Assembly (NCBI RefSeq): GCF_945859685.1
Contig: NC_079147.1
Span: 187,719,174 to 187,783,173, forward strand
DNA length: 64,000 nucleotides
Direction of reading: 5' to 3'
Source: Eupeodes corollae
Lineage: Eukaryota; Arthropoda; Insecta; Diptera; Syrphidae
The notes under the pieces were generated by a model, which saw nothing but the letters and a program-made list of their open reading frames with translations, was not told the DNA's origin and searched no databases. Positions 24,301 to 36,300 of this stretch are shown piece by piece. Both the position numbers and the translations under genes were made by a program. Positions within the stretch are counted from its first letter, which is position 1, and every line of letters starts with the position of its first letter.

Positions 24301-27300
24301 TTTAAAACTTTACCCACAATAACTCAATTACAAAAACTATCCCACAAATTAGGTAAAGAACAAAAAATAAATATACAACATACTTAAAACGACTTAAGAC
24401 TATAGGTTCTTTGATAGGTACATATTTCTTTGGTCTAAAATTAATACGATTTAAATACTCAAAATATTCCTTCCAACGTAGCAAAAGTCCAGCTTCATTC
24501 ATTCGACTAATAATCGAATTCACGACATCTGTCATCGATGAGTGTTGTCTAAAATACATGCAGATGGACTGTCTAAATAAAGGTTCCATGAATAGTTCTT
24601 CGATTTCACGCTGAGTGTAGTAGGCGTAAAAATACAAAATTGGACTAACAACTGCTGTTTTTGGATGTAAGTTGTGTAACTTTTGAAAAATTTCCAATTC
24701 CTTGAACTTCAAATTTTCTGCCCAATCATTTATAATAGGAATGTATTGCTTATGTAAGAAAATTGTGAAATCTTGTTCTGACAGTTGTTGAACTGTCAAG
24801 GGTATTTGCGGAACAATCGAATGTCGATATGAGTCAAATAATTTTCCCTGATAAATTGCTCTAATTGTTAGAGCTCCTAAGCTCCATGCGATGAACCAAA
24901 GTCGAAGAAATGTCCTTCGAGGTGGAGAATTTATTGTGTGGCCAATAGCTACGGCTAAGATATTAAGCAATCTAGGTCGATTCCGTCGAAGGTGTAAAAG
25001 TCGAACTAAGTTTGGATTTGAAGATGTCAGCAACGTACCAATACAAACAGCTATCAAAACCATTAAGTTGCACAGCCATACAATAGATTCAAACGGAGCA
25101 AAAAGCATTGAAAAGGTTCGAAAATTAGATTGTGGATGAATAAGGGCAATGACCATAGGAACTTCAATGTAGTCAATACTCGGAGAAAAGAATTGATCAT
25201 GAACAGTACCGTGTATATAGAAGCCCATAACGATTTCTCCATATCCCATCTTTAGCTGAAAGTAAAATGAAAAGCAGTGAAAAAACGGTAATTGTGCTGC
25301 TTTAGAACTTTTGGACTCACCAAGTTAAATGGCCCCAGAGCTGTTCCATTTTTAAAAACTTCAATATTTTCATTTCCACTGACTGTATTGAAACTTGGTT
25401 TAAAGTTCAATTTAGCTGATATCACCTCCAGCAATTCGATTTCAAGAGCAAACAATTCTGGCTGATTGCCATTGTAAAATTTTATTCTTTCTGTGAACAA
25501 CACGGTGTTCCTTGTGATTATTTTCAAGGAACAGCCATGAAGATTTATGAACTTTGATGGAAATAATAAAGGAGTGCTCAGGAAATTCAAAAAATTATGA
25601 GGGTATTGATGAATTTTGATTGGGAGCGTATTTCGACAAGACGATTTGCGGTAAGGAAAAAAAGTATAAAACTCCACAATTGATTTTGGTGTTTCAATCA
25701 AAATATTGACATTGTCAAGCATTATTGAAAACATGTCCTGAAAAATACTTTCCATGAGTTGATAAGGTTTTTCATTCGTCATCAAGACAATGAAGAAAAA
25801 AAGTTGATTGTGGCCTTTGTGATCACTTATCAAAGAAAACAGTCTCCTGTAGGATGATTATAAAAAAATTGTATTAATAATAGAATACGAGATTTTCTTG
25901 ACGTAAATTGTACTCACTGAAAACCTTTGTATGACTCTATAAACCATAAATTGTGGTCACTGATAGATAAACTACTTTCTTCGTTGTCGTTATTAAGCTC
26001 TAAATGAAATTTAAAATTCCATTCTAACTTAAGAACTTCCTCCAATATTTCAGTAAAAAGCTGTATACTTTCGTTGAATTGCCCTGCAACAGTTACGTCC
26101 AATGCAGTAGAAGATTTATTAAATGAATTTGACAGTGCATGAATAGTAGCTTCGTTCATCATGAGTGACTTGTCCCCAAGAAAACACTGAATGAAGTTTA
26201 TTAGAATAAAGAAGCACACACCTGCCATGTTTGACAATAGTGACATACGATTAACAAAATGTTTCTTTCTCAATGGCGAGTTATTGTATAATACTTCAAT
26301 TTCCAATAGCTCGATTTTTTAACATCATGAGGAAATTTCATTAATCAAATAAATTATGGGTTTCCATTATTACACCAACATGATATATAACCATTATTCG
26401 GCCACAAGTATCTATCATTAAGTTTGTGAGATTGCTTCAATATCTTATTAGGTTTACTAAAATGATTTTGATAAGCATTAAGGGAGTTCTGCTGATAGAT
26501 GGGTTTAGACAGAGGAAGTTTTGTATTGGATGATTATGGCTCTAGACATTTTAAAACTTTTAAAGCCAACGCCGAGTTCATATAACTTCAACTGTCAACT
26601 TCAGCTAAATTGAATAAAAACTTGCTAGTCATTGCTGCCGTTTGTATATAAAAGCTATAGTATTATCCTGGCGTGATTTTATAACGTTCGTCGGATGTGT
26701 CAAGAAAACTACAAGAGCTAATGTCAGCGTATTCACTAGGTCCCGTGAGTCAGTCCATGATAGTAATATAGGTTGTATCGAGTGCTTTTTTAAACGTGTG
26801 ATCTGGCAATACTTTTTTTGGGTGCCTGTGGCTTGATGGTTAGTGCGTTGGACTGTCATGCGAGAAGTATTGTGCCACCTAAAAGTTTTTTTCGCGGGTA
26901 CTGCCTCTTGCGAGGAATTGACAAATCCTACAAGAGTAATTCTTGTCATGAAAAGTGCTTCCTCAAATCAGCCGTTCGGATTTGGCTAAAAATTGTTGGT
27001 CCCATTCATCCCCGATAATATTACTCGCACACAGGCACTAGGAACTATTTCTTAAAGGACTGTTGCGCCACCTTATTTATTTTTAATACTTTTTTCTGAG
27101 TTGGTATTTTTGACAGCTGTCACTTGATTTATGGTAATTTTGAAAATCGTGTATTGGTTCCTTTCACCCGACACAAAAATCAATTTATTAAAGAAAACAG
27201 TTGGTGAGATGTGCGATTTAATACTATTTTGTTTGGGATTATGTGAAGTCACTTGCTTTCGCCCTAGACTATTAACGCCTTGGAAGAGAATATTAGCCGC

Positions 27301-30300
27301 GATAGACCTCTTTCACACGAGACGGTTTCGTCCGGCCACATAACGTATTTTTTCCGTGAATCGTCTACGTTTGGTTATATTTTAGATATTTTTCTTTAGA
27401 ACAAGTGACCACAAAAACGGACGGCAGACGAATAAAAATCGTCTTTTGTGAATGCGTTCGCGTAGTCACGTACGCCACTGATAAGACGACGACGGCACGG
27501 TCGCCGTATATTTCAGTCGTTGAGACGGTGGCTTTAGATCGTCGGTACAGAAAAAAACCCGTTTTCGTCCAGTGTGAAAGTTTTAGTTAATTTTATTAGT
27601 TTACAATTAATGGCTCACGGATAAAAACCGTACGGATTTTAACCGTACGGACGAAACCGTCTCGTGTGAAAGAGGCCTTTTGCTAACATGTGGCTTCTGC
27701 AAAAAAGTAGTCGAGAATTGAGGCTCTCGGCTGGAGCTAACCGCGATAGTCCTTCCGTAAAATCTTTTTTAAAACAATAGAATTACGTCCGAAAAACACT
27801 CTTTACAAAGATTTCGACTTTTTTAATTGCTGATTCATAGTTTAAGTTGTCTAAATTTTAAAGGTTACTAATCCCACCCTAGTTAAAATAGGTAAACAGT
27901 TGCCGCTCCGTTATCATTCTGTGTTTAACCATTTAGAAGTGAAACAGCAGCCTAATTTGGTGAACAAAAAAAATAAGAAACGGAGTTACAACTGGAACTG
28001 CAGCCGAAATAGGGGTCAACGCTGCAGCTGTTGCAAAGATCTACAGACAGAGCGGTCTGTTCTTTCGGTTATTTTAATTATTTTTGACGTTTGAAACATC
28101 AGGTCAATGTTTTTTAACGCACTCCGAACGAGATGTCACTTTTTTGGTGAAAAACTAATAGCAAAAAAGAGATAGATACAATATTGAATTAACTAATATT
28201 GAAACATTTTTCTGTCAATAAACGAAACTTAACTTTTAAGAATATCACATTTTCGTTAAACATTTTCGAGGAACAAAGTATACCGTTGGGTTTCCATACT
28301 CAATTTCAGCTTAAATAAAAAGCTTTATATGTTTCATTACTTCAAACGTCATTAATATCCACATTATATATAATTTATTTGTCTGGCGAATGTCATAATT
28401 AATGATATGTTAAAAAATTAGTTAATTTAAGAAGCTTAGATATTCAACAAATTGTTACAAGATTAATGGTTTAATGGATAAAGAGGTAATTCCAAATTGA
28501 TTCCATTCCTGAAAAAACAGTATAGTATTACTCTCTTTTCGGTATTATTATGTTCTGTCTATTGTTTTGTGTCCTACTAATTTCTTTTCCAACAAACCAT
28601 GGAAGTCAATCCAGTTTATTATTTGGTGCTATTAAATACGAATTATCTAACTTCTTTAATAGGACTGCATCTCTGCTAGACATAACCATTGAAACAAGCT
28701 GCAATTCTCATAAATCCTACTTTATTGAGATTGTTGAAGAAATTCTTAAAATTCAATGGAATTTCCGTATTCAATTGGATTTTAATAATGAAGGAAATCA
28801 ATCTGTTGGAGATTTTAATCTTCTAATCATTGATTCATATGAATCTTTTCGGTAAGTTTATTTAACGAAACAAAGGGAAGTTTGAAAATAAAAAGCTTTT
28901 ATTATTGGAAAAGGCGCCTATTACCAGCGATAGACGAATACAAGGGTAATGCTCCAATGTATTTCTTGATTATTTTTAAAACGTCAAAAGTTCACGAACA
29001 TCAGATTCTAACTTGGATTGAGAAAATATTTGCAGACTTGTTTTTTCGAATGCTAGACAATGTTAATGTTTTCATTGAGCCCAGAATTGGAGAAGTGCAT
29101 GTTTATACATACTTCCCATATCAGCAAACAAATTGTAGATCATCTCAACCAATTAAAATTCGCCAAATTTCCAATAACTCATTGGAAGTGAAAAATGTTA
29201 ATTCATTCCCAGAAAAATTAAAAAATATTCACGGTTGTACTCTTCGAGTTCTGACAAGAAATTTTTTGTTTGGAAGAAAAATTCGTTACTTTCGAGGATT
29301 GCCAGAACTTTGGGGCATTGAATGGCAGATTCTCGATGCCCTACAGACAAAGATGAATTTTGAAGTTAAATTCATTCGAGCAATAGTTTACGATCGACTG
29401 GAAGTTTGGGCAAATGGTACTGCTTTTGGGTCTTTTAAGTTGGTAAGTCATGTGCATTTTTGATCAAATATAAGACCGAAGTTAATTATTTCAACTTTTG
29501 AGCTCAAGAATGGCAAAGCTGATATCATGATTGGTTTCTATCGACACGGACCTTTGCAGGACATGATTTTCTCCACAAGCGTTTCTTACTTTAACAATTG
29601 GTTTGTTATCGCTATGTTCCGACCTCCTGGAGAGTTTCTAAAATTTTCTTGGCTTTTTGCACCTTTTCATTCGTCAGTTTGGATGTGTACAGTGATACTT
29701 CTTATTGGTGCTGCAGCATGTATAGCTGGAGTCTCGAAAAACCCCTATTTAGTGGAATTGTTTAAACTTCAACCGAATCGGCCGACAATCTTTAATTCAC
29801 TGGTTATAGCCATTGGAATGGCTATAGGACATTTACCGAGGAATAATTTTCTACGAATATGTTTCATTATTTGGAGTTTTGGCCTTCTGACCATTCGGTC
29901 TGTATACCTGGGGAAGCTGTTCGACTCATATCGCAGCATGATCCTTACAACGAATCGACTCACAGTGACACAGCTCTTGGAAGAGCACTATACAATTCAC
30001 ATGCAAACGGCGTATTTCCCGTTGTTTCGAAATTTCTCAGGAATAGATAGTATCAAATATGTCGAATTGACAACCGATAGGAAACTTAACCAAGCTTTGA
30101 CGAAAAACAGTGCCGTTATAGATTCGTTCTTGTATTTTTATTTAACTCACAGTGAATCGGAATTGGCAGAATTGGTGATGGAGCCTCTATTTACGGAGCA
30201 TATCTGTGTCTTCTTCCAACCACACTCATCGATGGCACAAGTAGTTGATATGATCCTTTTGCGAATGATAGAAGGAGGACTTTTGTTACGCTGGATAGAA

Positions 30301-33300
30301 CATTTTGAAAAATTGAAACATGTCAGTTTTTCACCAAGAAAATTCTCCCCCGAAACAGGACCAATTGCTGTGGAAAGATTTAAGTTTATTATGGCTTTGT
30401 TTAGTGCGTTGTATATTGTGGCAGGTTTTGTTTTTGTTATTGAGTTGTTTTGGAAGAGAATACAACATTTTTGGTTAAGAGTAACTGGAGGTTCGACACA
30501 ACGGGAACATCAGGGGCCATACAGGGGTGCAGAAGCGCGTTCTTACTGCTACGCGAGCAGAGCAACTCAATAAATTTAGTTTTTCACAATCATAAAAGCA
30601 GCTCTAGCTCATAAGTCCTAAGTTTTTTTTATAAAATCCTTTAATTTTTCCAAAAGGACCGTAGATTCAAATCTACTTTGGCTTATTTATTGTAAGACTT
30701 TTAAGTTAAAACAACCATCAAAGTGTTAAATGTTGTATTGTATCCAAAATGTGTAATTTTAAATACATTTTTTAGTTTTCTCCATCTATTTTTATTTCCT
30801 TAATTACTTCTATATTCGGATTTAAATGCCTTGCTTAAAGTTAAAGGTGGTACAGAAATAATTTTTTGAAATGTCAAAATTAGTAACCTTAAATATTGAA
30901 CGTCAAGAGAAAGCAATATTTGCAACATGCTCAGCTTAATTGGGCGAATTCATAAAGCTATTGACTACGAAGTTTAAATTCATCCAGCTAAAAAACTCGT
31001 CAATACGGAACTGTCATATTTATTTTTATTTGTGTTTTGAACTTAAAATAATCTATTTTTGTTTTTAAAATCTATATAAACATATATATTTATAAAATTA
31101 TATTTTTTTTTATAATAAACGGGCAGTCAAGGGGTTATTAATACCCTTAATATGTTTAAATTTTAAACACAGTGCGAGCTTAAGGAAAATAGGGAAAGAT
31201 TAAAGAAGAGATACCGATGCACATTGGTCTTGAAGTTTTGAATATCAAAATGATAGGGAAAAACAGAGCTGGGTAAAGCATTCCACATTCTTGATGTGCG
31301 GTTAATAAAAGAATCTCTATACTTGACAGTACGTCCAAAATCGAGCTAGGAGTACGAGTATTACGGCTGAATTGTTTGAGGGGGGGAATGCTAATTCGAG
31401 AGAACACTGTTTATAAAAATATCGATAGAACAAACGAAAGGCATGAAGCATTGCGGTGGTGTTCAAGTGACGTAATTGTTTCGGTTATAGTTCTATCGCC
31501 TATGATAATATAAGTGATTAATATTTGTATTTAAATATTATACGATTATTTCTTTTTGAATGTTGGTGTTTGATTGTCACGTTCAGACGACATAAAGGAC
31601 TTGAAGGTAAGGTAAGTTTTTAGTATCTGATTGGCCAGCTGCCAAAAATTGCCTTCCAATTAAGGAAATTAATTCAACAGAAATGTCCCTAAAGTGGTCG
31701 ACAGAATTCGTTGTACGCGTTGCTGTAACGAATTCATTGACATTCACATAGAAAATGGATTGGATTGACCCAATTGATACATTACATTGGTTTGACAGCT
31801 GCTTACTTCAAATTACTAGGTCTGTTCAATTGCTGGAACCCAGTGCGTACTGAAGCAGCATTATATAGCACCGATCAAATATTTACTTTGTATTTTGTTC
31901 GCTTTCGCTAGATATACATATAAAAGATGAAAAACTGTCAGAATTGTCTTCATAAAACTGTAAAAAAAATAAAAAATGTGCAAAATGTAGAAATAATGAT
32001 CACGCTTATATTCTTCTTTTTCTATTTAAGTTGTCGCCATAATTTTTTTTGTTTAAGTTTGTAACAGCTATAGATATATTATCATTAATTTATTTAACTA
32101 GATTAAATTAAGAAATTATTTGTTTTAGTTTTCCGATACGCTTTCGTCTTTTGATTTTTTAACTTAAATTTTATTGAATTGGTATTGGTCAAGTTTGAAC
32201 CAAGACCATTATCCATATTGATGACCCCTTCATTGAAAAAGAGTACGCATAGCAAGAAAAAAAAATTGTTAAATTTCTCGAAAGTTCTAAAGCAAATAAT
32301 TGAAAATGCCAGATGATGACCAGGACAAACAAAACGTTAGCGGGGAATTGCATCGTGTTTCTATCAAGCCACCACCATTTTTCAAGACCAACCCGACCTA
32401 TGTTTTATTCAGGCGTAGTTCAACTTGCAAACAAAATTTCACTACGTCGTTGCTTCATTAGATCAAAATATTTCTTCACGTGTCAGTGATTCACTTAGAA
32501 ATCCACCAAATATCCATATAAAGAACTGAAAAAAAGTCATAAAAGCAGAATTTACTGTATCTGATCAAAAGAAGTTGCGTTAATTGATAAACAGTGTTGA
32601 GCTTGGTGACTTGGATCCATCTAAGCTTCTGAAAAAAATGAAAGAACTTGTGAAAAACCAACTTTCCGATGATGTACCCAAAACTTTGTGGTTGGAAAGA
32701 CTTCCGGATAACATTGGAGCCGTTATTTGCATTGGGTCAGGCGATTTAACGACGCTTTCAAAGCAAGCTGACACGATGGCCGAAATGCAGAGCATCTCAA
32801 ACATATCAACAGTTGGAAGCCAATCTGAAATTTTATCAAGAATCGATGCGCTTTAAAAACAAGTCGAAGAACTAAGAACATCAAGATCTGTTGGAAGCAG
32901 AAAGCATGACTCACAAAAGAGAGATTTAACCAAAAGTCGAAGTAAGCCTAGGCAAGGATGCAAAAGAAAGCGTTGAACCTTGCCAATTCAAAAAATTCGA
33001 CCTCTCGGAAAACTTAAGGAGGCTCTCTCATCGGAAGCGACACTGCACAGAGCTGACACAAATGAAAGCCATCGCTTATTTATCCGAGATCGAAAAAACA
33101 AACCAAGGATATCTCGTAAACACAGGTGAAGTCTTTTCGGTCTTACCTCCCACCAAACATGACAAACCAGACAACAGATATTCCTTATTTTCTACCAATG
33201 GAACTCCAATCAAAACATACGATACAAAAATTATTAAAATCGATTTAGGATTTAGAAGAAAAATAGATTGGATGTTTATTGTTGCGGATGTGACTCGACC

Positions 33301-36300
33301 AATAATCGGAGCAGATTTCATTCACGAATTTGGACTGCTATTTAATCTACGAAGAAAAAAGCACACAACAACAAGACTTGGGGCAAGTACAATTGCATGA
33401 TATAAAAAAATCGAACGAATTTTTACTCTTTGCACAAAATTTGCCTCGAAATATCAAGTCGTTGTTAGAACAATACAAAGAGTTAACACAACCATTCCAA
33501 GCTTTAATTTCTCCGTCAGAAACAACAGTAAGGCATCACATAATAACAACAGGTCCACCAAACTTCGCCGATTAAATCCTGAAATGTACAATATAGCGAA
33601 AGCCGAATTCGATTGAATGTTGAAACAAAACATCAGCCAACCAAGTAGCAGTCAATGGGTTAGACCCCTTCACAAGGCTCACAAAAAAGAAAAAGGTAAA
33701 TGGCGACCATGTGGTGATTATCGCCGCCTTAACGCAGTTACCATACCTGACCGGTATCCTATTCCACATATTCAGGATTACACCCATAAAATGTGCGGCA
33801 AGTTCATTTTTTTAGTAATCGATTTGGAACGTGCATAGAATCAGATACCAATCGCCAAAGAAGATCGCGAAAAAACAACCATTATAACCTCATTTGGTCT
33901 GTTTGAATTTACTGTCATGGTTTTTGGATTACGTAACGCATGAATCAAATTTTTCAAGATCTGATAATTGTCTACATTGATGACATTTGCATCGCTTCAT
34001 CGACTCCAGAAGACCATTTGGAACATATTCGTATTGTTCTCCAGCGTTTACGCGAAAATAAGTTAGGAATTAATACATATATCAAAATGCAAATCCGCCC
34101 AGTCTGAAGTAAACTTTTTGGGACATAGAATCTCAAAAGATGGTTGATCAGTGCTACAAAAGAAAAAATCGAAACTTTGTCATCGTTCGAAAAACCTACT
34201 TTAGCTTTTGAACTCAAAAGATTTATCGCAATGTTGAATTTCTATCGTAGATCTTTTCCACATGCAGCTTTTGTTCAGGAAAATTGCAAAAGCTCATTAA
34301 GGGCAACAAGAAAACAGACAAATCTGTCATTGAATGAAACGCAAAATCTGAACAAGCATTCGAAAAATGCAAACATATTTTGGCAAACGCAGTTCTCTTA
34401 GCCCATCCTAGCTCAAACTTCATGTCGATGCAAGTAATTATTGCATTTGTACTGCAATTCACGAGCTGGTAAATGATGAACTTAGACCCTTAGGATCCTA
34501 TTTGAACAAAATGACTGAATCCCAAAAAGTCAAAAGCACATACGATAGAGCATTACTTGCAGCGTACAAAGCTGTCCAATATTTCCATCATCTTATTGAA
34601 AACAGAAGTTGTACAATTTTAACGGGACACAATGTTGGTCAAGTTTGAATCAAGACCATTATCCATAAGTTTAAATTAAAAGATGAAACCTTCTCATTTG
34701 TACAAATTTAAAACATTTTATTCGAATAAAAGACAACAAAAAACTAAGATTAAACATCACACTTGATATCCGTTATTTATAAGAAAAACATACACAACGT
34801 TAAAAGTGAATTTTGAGTACAAAAATAAGACACCTTACATTGATCACAACTAAATTGAAGTGAACAAACCTCATTTAAATAGGTTCAGAGCTCAGCGACC
34901 CATCATATTATCGAACATGCCTACTATTGACAAATAATGTTAAAGAACTTGCTACAGGGAAAAGTTGAATTCAACTAAATGCGTTATTTATGGGCCGCTT
35001 CCGAAAAGAACGTACTCAACTAATCGATTCAGTTTTATACGTTGCCGAAACACATGTGACGGATACTATTTTTATTTTGACTTAAGTCAAAATGACAGCA
35101 GATGATCTTTTTTCATTAAAATGAAAGCTGAACTTTATTATTCTGTAATTTATTTAGTTCTGCATATTTACTTGTCAAATTGAAAAAAGAATGAGTTATA
35201 TTTCTTTACAATGCAAAATACAAAAAAAGAATGCAGTTGACTGAACCTGCCCAATGTTTTCCAATCAGGAAATGTAAACTACCATCAGTGGTATCTGGTT
35301 GGGCGACTGGCGAAGATTGCCTTCTGATTGAGGTAGCTTTATTGAAAAGTTAGCCAACATAAATCTCACTTGCTATCAAGTTAAGGGTCCGGCCACGTAA
35401 TGAGCGACGAGCGACTGAGCGACCGAGCGACGAGCCGCTGAGCGACTCAAATAAATTAGAACACATGAAATCGTATGGAGGTGGCCACATAAGCCGTAAG
35501 CGACTGAGCGAATTTTCAAGCGAAAGAGCGACGTCGCTTAGCAATCAAATTTGTTTTAATTTTTCAGTCGATCGCTGAGCGACGTAAAAAAAAGATGTCT
35601 ACAATAAACATTGAAAGTTTAATTTCAGCTGTCCAAAGCCGCCCAATGCTATGGCAGGACACCCACAAAGATCACAAAAATAAAAATGTCACCGATAAAG
35701 AGTGGGAAAAAGTTGGACAAATTTGTAATTGTGCTGGTAAGTTTAATTTATTTAATCTTTACAAATAGTAGTGTTTTTTGTTCAATGCCCGAATTCCCAA
35801 AAATATTGCACAAGCTCGTTTCTTGTATTCAACGCATTGCTTGAGCTTCTGTTATAACGGGACTGTTCTTCTTGGGTGGTTGCATTTGTTTGAGCTAAGT
35901 CATTAGCCATTTCTGCAGACACGTGTATATAATCAAGGTCACTGTCGCCATCGCACTCTCTCACAAAATTGTGCAGTATACAAGCACATTTAATTAAACG
36001 AACTGCAGTGCTTGGCTTCGTTTCGATGTTTTTTTGTAAAAACCGCCATTTCTTGCTTAATATGCCAAATGCACACTCAATGCATTTTCTTGCGATTGAA
36101 AGTTTTTTGTTGAAGTTTTCTGTTTGAGCATTTAAGTTTCTCCTTGGATAAGGTCTTAGTAAATAGTTTTTCAGGGGGTAAGCCTCATCTCCGATTAAAA
36201 AATTGGGAAGAACAATGTTTGATTCTGGTAATGCTTGTGGAGGTGGAACGTTAAATTTATCAGCTTCAAGTAATTTGAACAAAGTAGATCCAGAAAATGT

